Assembly (NCBI GenBank): GCA_020186115.1
Contig: WSYJ01000149.1
Coordinates: forward strand, 124,001-188,000
Source of the DNA: Histomonas meleagridis
Taxonomy: Eukaryota; Parabasalia; Tritrichomonadida; Dientamoebidae
DNA: 64,000 bases
Direction of reading: 5' to 3'
This document shows, in pieces, positions 50,209-59,088 of this stretch; position 1 is the first letter of the stretch, and each line of letters starts with the position of its first letter. Both the position numbers and the translations under genes were made by a program. The notes beneath the pieces were generated by a model that saw only the letters and a list, made by a program, of their open reading frames with translations, was not told where the DNA came from and ran no database searches.

Positions 50209-51768
50209 ATGATGAAACAAAGAGATAAAACAAAAATGAACAATTGGGAAACAATTCAGTATATTCAAAAAATAATATTTTCATTAAATAAAGAAAATAT
50301 TGTCCAATCAACTCTTTCAATATTTGATATATTTGATAATAATTACCAGTATTCATTGAACTTACTTATTAGTCAAATCATTTATTCATCATTTGTAGCA
50401 GGTATGAATGATTTAGAAGTCTATATGAATTTCATTATAGAAATAAAAAAATTTGAGGATAAAAAACAAATTCAAAGTAAAGTACATAAAGTTTTTTTAC
50501 AAATGATTTTAAATATACATTCTCAAGAATCAAATTATTTTCTTGAGAGAATGATTCAAGAAAATTTATGCGAATCAAAATTAGTTGAACAGGCAAGAGA
50601 AGAGCCATATTTTATACATTACATGTCCAAAAAATTTCTAGAAAAAAAAGAATATTTGAAACGAAATATAGTAAACATTGAAAAACTTTCAAAGAATGAT
50701 TGGGAAATTCATAAGAAACTTATTAAAGAAGGACATAATCCTAATGAAATTTCGAAAATAATTCGAAATGATGAAATAGAAAAACTTCAAGAAATGTCAT
50801 CACAAAGTGATTTCAATTTTAACAAATGCATTGCACAATCACTTTATGAAAAATATTCTTTTATAAATGTAAAGAGGGTTAAATTAATTGATTATGCAGC
50901 ATTTTTTGGTTCAGTTAAATGTTTTAAATATTTACTTATGAATGGTGCTAAAGTAAATAACACAGGTAAATATGCAGTTGCAGGTGGAAATATTGAAATC
51001 ATTCATTTATGTGAGCAAAATCATTCAACATTTGAAGGCGCATGTGAAGCTGCAATTATGTTTCATCGAAATGATATCTTTAAATATTTTTATGATAAGA
51101 AATTAAAAAAGAAAAAAATAAATTTAGAAGAATTAGGAAAACTTTGTATTTCATCTCATAATTATGAAATTTTTATATTTTTACAAAAAGAAGGGATGAT
51201 AATTTGTGAAAACATTATTAATGAAGCAGCAAGAATTGGAAACATATTTATCATTAAACATTTTCTTGAAAGTAATCAAATTCCGAAAGATATATTAATA
51301 TTTTCATCAGAGTCAGGAAATATTGAACTTGTTAAATATATTTTAATACAAGAAGGAATTGATATTAATGCTAAAAATGAAATTTATTTAAATAATTTTA
51401 TATTTGAAAATAATATTTGGAAATTAATTAAATTACTTTATACAGCACTTATTTTAGCATCTTCAAATGGTTATATAGAAATAGTAAAATTACTTCTTGA
51501 ACAAGAAGGAATTGATATTAATGCTAAAGATATTATTTATTTTAATAATTTTATATTTCAAAACGACATACGGAAATTATTTAAATTATTTGAAACAGCA
51601 CTTATGTATGCATCTAGAAATGGTCATACAGAAACAGTTAAATTACTTCTTGAACAAGAAGGAATTGATATTAATGCTAAAAATATTTATATGTTTTGTT
51701 TAAAATTTATTTTAATAATTTTGGATTTCGAAATAATATTTGGAAATTATTTAAATTATTTAATATAG
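50209..51768 (+). CDS. DUF3447/ankyrin-repeat protein with in-frame 63-nt spacers
   Basis: This open frame of 519 codons is the best preserved DUF3447 gene here. N-terminal helical region, then 'EISKIIRNDEIEKLQEMS', 'KLIDYAAFFGSVKCFKYLL', 'NTGKYAVAGGNIEIIHLCE' and 'FHRNDIFKYFYDKK'. Ankyrin modules follow at 51442-51531 and 51595-51684. The spacers before each are 63 nt and in frame, adding 21 residues such as 'IYFNNFIFQNDIRKLFKLF' between 'NAKD' and 'TAL'. The third spacer (51685-51764) is the 80-nt type, and the frame stops at its end. Start could also be Met10 (50236). Ankyrin proteins of this kind are a huge trichomonad family of unknown role. Confidence 0.75.
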   Translation: MMKQRDKTKMNNWETIQYIQKIIFSLNKENIVQSTLSIFDIFDNNYQYSLNLLISQIIYSSFVAGMNDLEVYMNFIIEIKKFEDKKQIQSKVHKVFLQMILNIHSQESNYFLERMIQENLCESKLVEQAREEPYFIHYMSKKFLEKKEYLKRNIVNIEKLSKNDWEIHKKLIKEGHNPNEISKIIRNDEIEKLQEMSSQSDFNFNKCIAQSLYEKYSFINVKRVKLIDYAAFFGSVKCFKYLLMNGAKVNNTGKYAVAGGNIEIIHLCEQNHSTFEGACEAAIMFHRNDIFKYFYDKKLKKKKINLEELGKLCISSHNYEIFIFLQKEGMIICENIINEAARIGNIFIIKHFLESNQIPKDILIFSSESGNIELVKYILIQEGIDINAKNEIYLNNFIFENNIWKLIKLLYTALILASSNGYIEIVKLLLEQEGIDINAKDIIYFNNFIFQNDIRKLFKLFETALMYASRNGHTETVKLLLEQEGIDINAKNIYMFCLKFILIILDFEIIFGNYLNYLI

Positions 51769-52212
51769 CACTTATTTTAGCATCTAGAAATGGTCATACA
51801 GAAATAGTTAAATTACTTCTTGAACAAAAAGGAATTGATATTAATGCTAAAGATATTATTTATTTTAATAATTTGATATTTCAAAATAATATTTGGAAAT
51901 TGTTTAAATTATTTAAAGCCGCTCTAATGTTTGCTTCTGAAAATGGTCACATTAGAAATAGTAAAGATATTACTTGAACAAGAAGGAATTGATATAAATG
52001 CTAAAGATGTTTATGTATAAAGCTTAATGTTTATCCAATTTTTTTTTGGATTTTAATATTATATTTGAAAATTATATAAAGTACAGCATACATGTATGCA
52101 AAAAAAAAATGAATTTACCGAAATAATTAAAATGTTTCGTAAAAAAGAAGGAATACAAGATGAGATAACAGATGAAGCAAATGATCAAATGGAATTCTTT
52201 CCATTTTGGTAA
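51769..52212 (+). pseudogene. 3' ankyrin modules of the 50.2 kb gene, out of frame
   Basis: Module 51765-51854 is intact ('ALILASRNGHTEIVKLLLEQ'), followed by a 63-nt spacer. The next (51918-52008) has one extra base near 51949, so it is 91 nt. After a 74-nt spacer a terminal module (from 52083) has an extra A in a homopolymer, then 'EFTEIIKMFRKKEG' and an end 'NDQMEFFPFW' with its own TAA at 52210-52212. The single-base insertions could be sequencing errors or decay. The clean terminal stop in module phase matches the other loci. Confidence 0.6.
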
Positions 52213-52849
52213 AGAATTGTTATCATTCTAAAACCTTATTGAACAAATCCATTCAAAGTAGAAAAAGAAAAAAATTTAATCCTAAGTAGATCTTGCCATA
52301 TAGCATGACAATTATATATATATATTTTTACATGTTATAAATTTCCTAAAACATTTTTCATTAATCCGTTTAAATCAGATTTCAATGTAAAATATTTCAT
52401 ATTTGTACAAAAGATGCAATTTAACGAAAACATCACATTTAAAATGAGCTTTTTTTAAAACCTTCAAATGGATTGGATCAACTCCATTTCTCGTTTTTTT
52501 TTAGATCTCCAAATCAGGATCCTGATTCTAGTGGAAAGCAAATATTATTGCCATCAATAACAATTACTATTACGTTTGATACAAATATAACATATAGTAG
52601 TTATAAAATCATTAACATGTCATTTAAGTTAATGATAGCGAAAAACATATAGTCCTGATGAATAACATACAGATTAGTTTTAGATCAATATATTTTGAGA
52701 TCATAATCGATTTTAAAAATTATGGACAACTTTTATTAAATATTGAATTTCTTAAAAAGGACATTTTAACCTCAATCTGCTTTGCTTTCACAGTAACATA
52801 ACCTGTTCACAACAATGAAGTAAGATTTACCTTTTGAAAAGAATTTGTT
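52213..52849. other. intergenic, nothing recognised
   Basis: AT-rich DNA between the ankyrin gene and the beta-adaptin relic. A TA dinucleotide run lies at 52312-52325. No gene seen. Confidence 0.4.
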
Positions 52850-53510
52850 TCTGATGTTAACATATGTTCAAGAAAAGGAGAAATTTCCAAACTCAGAGAT
52901 ATGCTTGACTCAAATGATAGTCACCCGCGAAAGATAGCGGCTAATAAAGTTGTTTCATTAATGAGCGGTGGTATCCCATCATTCAAATAGTTTGTTCCAA
53001 TCTTGAAAAAATCAAAGATTCTCGAGCGAAAGCAGCTGCCATATGGATGCTTGATGAGTACAACACCATCATAAAGAACGTTGATGTTTTATTAGAATCA
53101 TTTCAAGATGAATCCAGAAGTTAAATTAAAAATTTTAACAGCTTGAGTCAAAGTTTATGTACGTAATCCCGAACAATCGCACGACCAACTTTAATTTGCT
53201 CAGTCAGCGCAATGCCATATGCAGAATGATTTACTGGCGGTTATTATCGACCGTTGAAAATTCGTTATCGGCGCTGACCGTTAACTTCATGATCAGAAAG
53301 TGCCAAAACACATGATCCAGCAATTTTAGAATGGGAAGTATTTCCGGTGTATTACATGTAACCACAGCTAATTCTGCTCGACGTATCAAATATTTACTTG
53401 ATGAAGATTCCATAATTGGTCACCTGTAAACTTATTAGAAGATCTCCTAATAATCTTCATGATTTTGGTATAGCTTTTAATAAAAATTGGGCGGGCATTA
53501 CATTAAAAGA
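52850..53510 (+). pseudogene. beta-adaptin (AP-1/AP-2 type) pseudogene with internal deletions
   Basis: Pieces in collinear order but different frames match beta-adaptins of AP-1/AP-2: 'SRKGEISKLRDMLDSNDSHP' with 'RKIAANKVVSLMSGG' (N-terminus of the trunk, near 52865), 'SRAKAAAIWMLDEYNTIIKN' and 'VDVLLESFQDE' followed by 'EVKLKILTA' (mid trunk, 53015-53140), 'MIYWRLLST' (near 53225), and 'HDFGIAFNKNWAGIT' (appendage, 53457-53500). Hundreds of codons are missing between blocks, and stops and frameshifts are frequent. It is clearly dead. It is distinct from the intact AP-3 beta at 25-27 kb. Confidence 0.7.
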
Positions 53511-54111
53511 ATGACCATATTTTCCAGAATCTTTTAATTTTGTGTTCGATGTGGCCGTTTAGGTCTTAAAGAGACCGTTTAAAATAACGGAGAACGTTAA
53601 GTGTTAATAGTTGACCGTTAAAAATGAAAACAATAAAAATCAAAATGATTACAAAAATATTTTTTGTATAAGATATGTCAATAAATCTTGTAAAAAAATC
53701 CTGGCTTCTTGTTGAAATTCAAGGAATCATCCAACTTGAATTCTTTCTAATGGAATTAAGATATCTTAATTAAGAAGAAAAAGAAATTTAAAAATAAAAT
53801 TTCTCATTTTGAAGGAAATGTTTTTTTTCTCCATGAACACCCAAAGTGTTCTCTTTTTAAATTTTAAAATGATCATTTTTAACTGTGAAAAATTGAGTTG
53901 AGATATATAATGCGAATTCTGCAAAACAAGGGCCATTATAAAATATCTCTCAGTATATAAGATGAGCCGAGAAACAAGATAAATTACATCCATGCTTCAA
54001 AAAGTATTCACTTCAAAAAAGTCATTCAATTTCTATCGTCATTCGCTTTTGATAGTGAATATTCAATTCATTTCATTTGACAGCTCTGAAAAAGTAAAAC
54101 TGCAGTTTCAG
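53511..54111. other. intergenic with a cluster of four AACGG/CCGTT motifs
   Basis: CCGTT at 53555-53559, 53575-53579 and 53615-53619, and AACGG at 53586-53590, lie within 65 bp, together with a small hairpin GGTCT-TAAAG-AGACC. They are 370-500 nt upstream of the next gene. The frame from an ATG at 53992 could extend that gene. Confidence 0.4.
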
Positions 54112-54660
54112 ATGAAGGAAGAAACAGTCCGGAAAATCCAAGAAGTACTCCTATGGCGTCGTCCAGCTGCTTTAGCTATTCTTTTTGTTCTTACTGAAAT
54201 AACATTTTATTTGGTTTATGCAATGAAACTTGATTTTGGTGCGACTTTAATGTTGATTTTAATTAGATACAACATAATTAAAATAGTAATGGGATCACTA
54301 GATAAAGTTCTGTTTGCTCCACTTCCAGAAGATAAACCTGATCAACCAAATAGAATCCGAACAAATGATGAAGTTAAGGAAATCACAGATAAAGTTAAAG
54401 AAAAAATTGCTGTAGTAACCAATTGGCTTGATGATTACATGAAAAATCCGACCAATCAAAAACATTTCATTTTCTTTAGTATCGCATTTATAGCCTTTGC
54501 CCTTTTCACAATGATGGGGTCATACTGGGTTTGCTTTATAGTAATACACTCATGTCTTATCATTCCTGGACTTTATTTATCATCTTTTCTTCAAAATTTA
54601 ATCCATAAGGATCAAAACAAAGGCAATGTAAGCAAAGATGAAAAGGTTAAAACCGAATAA
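54112..54660 (+). CDS. reticulon-like / ARL6IP-type ER membrane-shaping protein
   Basis: The protein has 182 residues from the ATG at 54112; an upstream ATG at 53992 would add 40 residues that look like leader sequence. The start 'VRKIQEVLLWRRPAALAILF' is typical of a reticulon-homology domain: a 'WRRP'-type entry followed by a long hydrophobic hairpin (to about 60). A charged amphipathic linker and a second hydrophobic hairpin (about 125-165, 'HFIFFSIAFIAFALFTMMGS') follow, then a short basic tail. Two hairpins separated by a cytosolic loop is the RHD layout that bends tubular ER. ARL6IP1-like length. Not certain at family level. Confidence 0.7.
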   Translation: MKEETVRKIQEVLLWRRPAALAILFVLTEITFYLVYAMKLDFGATLMLILIRYNIIKIVMGSLDKVLFAPLPEDKPDQPNRIRTNDEVKEITDKVKEKIAVVTNWLDDYMKNPTNQKHFIFFSIAFIAFALFTMMGSYWVCFIVIHSCLIIPGLYLSSFLQNLIHKDQNKGNVSKDEKVKTE

Positions 54661-54933
54661 ATCATTAACCTTATGTAATTTTTTTTCTTCAACAAATTTA
54701 TCTTTTAATGAAACTTAGTTTACATATAAATCATTGATTCCAATGAAAAGGAAAACAATTGTATTGTTAAGCATAAATGCTAAAATGTATCCAAACATTT
54801 CTGAACCAGGAAAAGAATTTTGGTGAAGTAATTCGAAAAAACGTTAATTTCTGAAACTTTAAATAACTCATTGAAAATATTCCGATGAAAAGCCGATCAA
54901 AATTCCGGGTAAAGCGCAATAAAATCAGTCTGG

Positions 54934-55635
54934 ATGGCAAAGTCGATCAAATACACCAGCAAAACAATATCAAATCTAACTGTAAGCAATCCTTCATTTT
55001 ATCAAATTGGTGCATTACCTCAAAATCAAACGATTAAAAGTAAAGTTCATCGAGTTATCCCAAGTATAAATACAAAACCTGAAGAAACCACACCACCGCC
55101 ACCAGAGAGTAACATTCTTATTGTTGATTCCAAATATTCACCTCCACCATTGATTAACATTGATAAATTTTCAAAAGAACCTTTTGATGGTTCTAAATCT
55201 TTTAAGCGTGGACGTAACGTGCCAAAGTTTAGCACATTTCTAGAAGACGATAATTCAGTTTTAACTGAATTTTTATTTGAACCAATTCCAAAAAATCGAT
55301 ATCCTCATGTTCATATATCAGAACATAATAATGATTCAAATCATAGTTTTACAATAGTTCCACCAAATGTTCCACCAGCTAAAATCGTGAAGGCGAAAAG
55401 TTCACAAAGAAAACCCAAAATCAATAAAGTACAGCAATCACAAATAAATACATATGCTCCTCCTGGACAAATCTCAAACTTCTCAAACATGGACATGCAA
55501 ATGATGGCGCATTTCTTCGGCATGAGCACATCTGAACTGAAGCGCGCAATATCGAACAAAAATGCACGCGTTGCTGCTACGAATGGATACATGCCTGGCT
55601 TCATGCCACAGAATCATTTTATGGGACCAATGTAG
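54934..55635 (+). CDS. low-complexity protein, unknown function
   Basis: This 233-residue protein is rich in Pro, Ser, Asn and Lys, with no signal or membrane segment. Proline clusters ('EETTPPPPES', 'KYSPPPLIN') and a Met-rich end ('NMDMQMMAHFFGMSTSELKR', 'PGFMPQNHFMGPM') suggest a disordered adaptor with a short C-terminal helix. Codons near the 3' end are GC-richer. I do not recognise a family. Confidence 0.65.
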   Translation: MAKSIKYTSKTISNLTVSNPSFYQIGALPQNQTIKSKVHRVIPSINTKPEETTPPPPESNILIVDSKYSPPPLINIDKFSKEPFDGSKSFKRGRNVPKFSTFLEDDNSVLTEFLFEPIPKNRYPHVHISEHNNDSNHSFTIVPPNVPPAKIVKAKSSQRKPKINKVQQSQINTYAPPGQISNFSNMDMQMMAHFFGMSTSELKRAISNKNARVAATNGYMPGFMPQNHFMGPM

Positions 55636-55836
55636 TATTGTGTGAAAAATGATTCGATGTAATAAATATACAAAAAAATGTTTTTTGTTATGTAATTGTT
55701 AAAACAATCCAACTATTAAATGATCTTTTATTCATAAATTGCTTTTGTTTTGAAAAATCATATGTAAAAAACATCGAACGACATGTGATGTGAAATATAG
55801 CTCAACACTTCCTTAAAAAAATAAATTCGTTCTATC

Positions 55837-56760
55837 ATGATAACATTAGTACCAACATTTGATCCAAAACTTCAAAACCAAACAAAATTATCTGAAATCA
55901 GTGATGAAGAATTCAACAAAGGTATTATTCCAACCAAGTCCACAACCAAAGATCGAATCATACAAGTTATATTATTTATTTTAGGTTTTGGTTGGCTTCG
56001 TTTTCTTCTTCTTATAGGTGTTACTATTCTTTATGCCATTTTAGTTATTCCGTCTGTTATTTTTCATAAATTTCCCTTCATTCTCAACTTTGGTATTAAT
56101 CTATCACGTGTATATTTCCGTGTTGCCTTCTTTTTACTTGGTCTTTCATGGCTTACATTTAAAGGGAAGCTTGATCCCAAAGCCAAATGTATTCTTTTCA
56201 ATCATCAAACAGTACTTGATGGTCCACTTATCTACATACTCAAACCCTTTACAGTCCTTGGTATGGCGGAGCTTAAGAAGGCCTTTTTGATTGGTAATAT
56301 TCTCACAGCTAATGGCACAGTATTTGTTGATCGTTCCAAGCACGAAGGCGCATCGCAGAAAATCACAGAGTACTTAGAGAGCGACACGCAGCGCCCAATG
56401 GTTCTTGCACCTGAGGGCAAGACAACGAAGGGACAATTCCTCCTCCAGTTCCGCACTGGTTCATTCATTGCACATGCGCCAATACAATGCGCAACAATTC
56501 GCTACCGACAGTTCTTCGCGTACGGAGGCGCAGGCATCGTGTGGGCAGTCGGCGGATTCAAAGAATGGCTGTGGCGAATACTGTGTCTCCCAATGTTCAC
56601 TGTCGAAATCGAATTCTTACCGCTGATGGATGGCGAGGAATTCTTGAAGAAAACGCCACAAGAAAAAGCACTCGAATGCAATTTGTTGATGGCAAACAAA
56701 CTCGGCGTGAGGGCAACGAATAGATCGTCACGAAATATGTTCAAGAATAAGAAAGAGTAA
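55837..56760 (+). CDS. lysophospholipid acyltransferase (PlsC/LPLAT family)
   Basis: This 307-residue membrane enzyme moves an acyl chain onto a lysophospholipid or glycerol-3-phosphate derivative. Motif I is 'FNHQTVLDGPL' (His and Asp of HX4D), motif III 'LAPEGKTTKGQFLLQF' (EGT-like). Two hydrophobic segments at about 45-70 and 90-108 anchor it. LPCAT-like length without an EF-hand extension. The ATG at 55837 is the natural start. The 3' half of the gene is notably GC-richer than the 5' half. Confidence 0.9.
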   Translation: MITLVPTFDPKLQNQTKLSEISDEEFNKGIIPTKSTTKDRIIQVILFILGFGWLRFLLLIGVTILYAILVIPSVIFHKFPFILNFGINLSRVYFRVAFFLLGLSWLTFKGKLDPKAKCILFNHQTVLDGPLIYILKPFTVLGMAELKKAFLIGNILTANGTVFVDRSKHEGASQKITEYLESDTQRPMVLAPEGKTTKGQFLLQFRTGSFIAHAPIQCATIRYRQFFAYGGAGIVWAVGGFKEWLWRILCLPMFTVEIEFLPLMDGEEFLKKTPQEKALECNLLMANKLGVRATNRSSRNMFKNKKE

Positions 56761-57489
56761 ACATGAAACTTTTAAACTTTTTAAGCGTGAAATTATAAAA
56801 ATGATAATTTATATGATATTGTTTCCTTCATTCGCTGTTAAGTTTTTATACAGCTTCTTGTGTTTTTTATTGATTCTTGAATAGCATTTGTATATTCTTC
56901 TTCTTGTGGTGTTTTAATTTGGAAACAATTATTTTTGGTGAAAATGTAGCAGAAATTTACGATTCAGCATTTTCTTTATGCTCATCATTAAAAAATATTA
57001 CAAATTAAATGGTAGTTATGCATTTGCGATTCGTTATAATTTAACAATATTAACACTTGGCTCTGGTTTAACAGCTATTGGTGATTCTGCATTTGGAAGT
57101 TGTGAGAATCTTCAATGTAATTATTTTTATGGATATTTATCACCAGAATTGATGTAAATGCAATTTTTTTATGTTACAATACAGGTTATAATATTATTTA
57201 ACATATCAAAGTAATACATTTGAAAATATGCCTGTTGTCAGTGAATATAATAAAGGAATCTGCAAACCAATTTCAACATTTTCTTTTTCTCAATCAAATA
57301 CATTCTCACATAGGAAAAACTTTTTCTATGTCAAATACATGTAGTCAATCAAATTCATTTTCTTAATCAAATTCTTTTTCTGTATCACAACATAATGACT
57401 TAACTAAATCTTTTTCATATTTATTAACATACATTTTATCAAAGAAGATAAGTTTATTGAACAAATATAATTATACTCAAATATTTTAA
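56761..57489 (+). pseudogene. BspA-like LRR gene remnant with Ser-rich stalk
   Basis: From about 56920 fragments of LRR_5/BspA repeats appear ('LETIIFGENVAEIYDSAFSL', 'GDSAFGSCENLQCNYFYG' in another frame). After several stops a stalk-like piece 'STFSFSQSNTFSH' near 57275 follows, as in the surface protein at 2.3-4.4 kb. There is no start, signal peptide or membrane helix left. Confidence 0.55.
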
Positions 57490-57722
57490 ACAGCACTTAT
57501 GAAGGCATCTGAAAATGGCTTTTTACCAATAGTTGAAGGACTTCTTGATAATGAAAATATTGATATTAATGTTATAGATAATGTTAATTTAAATAACACG
57601 ATGCTATTTGGAAATAATTTTAATTGTTTAACACAGCTCTTTCCCTTACATTAAAAAATTCATATACCAACATCGCGGATTTAATTGGTAAGAAATCTCC
57701 TGCGAAATGTATTTGTTATTAA
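57490..57722 (+). pseudogene. orphan ankyrin module pair with terminal stop
   Basis: A complete 90-nt module (57490-57579, 'TALMKASENGFLPIVEGLLD') is followed by a 53-nt spacer and a divergent terminal module (57633-57722) ending 'GKKSPAKCICY' and TAA. No DUF3447 part precedes it; it abuts the BspA relic. The 'CICY' end might be a prenylation-type tail, which I would not press. It is the 3' end of a lost or rearranged ankyrin gene. Confidence 0.6.
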
Positions 57723-57867
57723 TAAAAAACTATTGATAATTATATAGAAATGTTATGAAATTGAAAACATCTTTTTCTTTTCTCTAATATTTTCTTTTTA
57801 GTATACATGAGATTTTTAGTTTATAAAATTGACTTTTTTTGGCGGTTTTCCATTTTATTTTTTTCAA

Positions 57868-59088
57868 ATGGGAGTAAATCAAAGTCAGATTCACACAGAG
57901 AGATATGAAAGAAACTTCGAAATATTAATAAGCCTTGAACAAATTATTTTTGATTTAAATGAAGATAATATTATTATATCAGTAGAAAATTCTTTGAAAT
58001 ATTATCCTGAAGATTTTCCATATACATTTAATTTTATTATATGTCGAATTTTATACGCATATTTTAAATCAAAAAATAATTATAAAATAATATTTAAATA
58101 TTTGAGTGAATTAGAAATGAAAGAAAAAGATTTTTTAAATAATAAAATTACTGAAATTTTTGTTCAATTTCTTTTATCTATATATGAACAAGAAGCAAAT
58201 TATCTTCTTGAAAAAATGATTGAAAATAAAATAATTGAATCAAAAATTATTAAAAATAAAATCAGGCTTTATTTTATGCATTATATTTCTAAAAAATCAT
58301 TATATAAACTTCATAAATTCCGATTTTTTAAATATATAATTGAAAATTACAATGAGCTTTCAAAGAATGATTTTAAACTACATAAAAAATTAATTAAAAA
58401 AGGAATTAATCCAAATGAAATATCAAAAACAATTCCACGTGATGAAATAGAAAAACTTCAAGAAATATTATCACAAACAAATTTTGATTTTAACCAAGAA
58501 ATTGAACCATCACTATATGAAAGATTTACATTTATTAATCAAGAAAAGGTTACATTAATTGATTATGCAGCATTTTTTGGATCAGTTAAATGTTTTAAAT
58601 ATTTACTTATGAATGGTTCAAAATTAGAAAATGCAGGTAAATATGCAGTTGCAGGTGGAAATGAAGAAATCATTCATTTATGTGAACACAATCATTCATC
58701 ATTTAAAGGTGCATATGAAGCAGCAATTGAATTTCATCGAAATGATATTTTTCATTATCTTTATGAAAGTAAAATTGAAGAAATTAATAATTTAGAAAAA
58801 TTAGGAGAAAAATGTATTTTTTATGATAACTATGAGATTCTTTCATTTTTATTAAAAAAATTGTTACTTAAAATCAATGATTCGATTATTCATCAATCAA
58901 TAGAAACATCTAATTTATTTTTAGCTAAATATTTTCTAAAGAAAAGTCAACTTCCAAAAATTTGTTTGCCATTTTCTTTTATTTTTGGAAATGTGGAACT
59001 TGTAAAATATTTTTTAGAAAAAAAAGAAGTTGATATTAATGCCAAAGATATTAATTTGTTTTATTTAATATTTTTCTTTATAATTTGA
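57868..59088 (+). CDS. DUF3447/ankyrin protein, long 5' ORF of the array gene
   Basis: An open frame of 406 codons starts at the ATG at 57868 ('MGVNQSQIHTERYERN'); the longer frame has only TTG. A Gly at position 2 could allow myristoylation, which is inference. It contains the whole DUF3447 region: 'EISKTIPRDEIEKLQEI', 'VTLIDYAAFFGSVKCFKYLL', 'NAGKYAVAGGNEEIIHLCEH', 'FHRNDIFHYLYE'. It ends with the first ankyrin unit 'VELVKYFLEKKEVDINAKD' before running into the first 80-nt spacer, where the frame stops. Eighteen more intact modules follow in the array. Whether the protein ends at 59088 or continues is the open question. Confidence 0.75.
   Translation: MGVNQSQIHTERYERNFEILISLEQIIFDLNEDNIIISVENSLKYYPEDFPYTFNFIICRILYAYFKSKNNYKIIFKYLSELEMKEKDFLNNKITEIFVQFLLSIYEQEANYLLEKMIENKIIESKIIKNKIRLYFMHYISKKSLYKLHKFRFFKYIIENYNELSKNDFKLHKKLIKKGINPNEISKTIPRDEIEKLQEILSQTNFDFNQEIEPSLYERFTFINQEKVTLIDYAAFFGSVKCFKYLLMNGSKLENAGKYAVAGGNEEIIHLCEHNHSSFKGAYEAAIEFHRNDIFHYLYESKIEEINNLEKLGEKCIFYDNYEILSFLLKKLLLKINDSIIHQSIETSNLFLAKYFLKKSQLPKICLPFSFIFGNVELVKYFLEKKEVDINAKDINLFYLIFFFII

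Noticed and set aside
51685-51764. Programmed -1 ribosomal frameshifting at each spacer
   Set aside because: The consensus 80-nt spacer contains a correctly phased T-TTA-AAA heptamer, and the tail frame is -1, which is attractive. But only about four spacers keep such a heptamer (8064, 51685, 60582, 60752). Many have zero-frame stops before it, and a dozen serial shifts would leave almost no full product.
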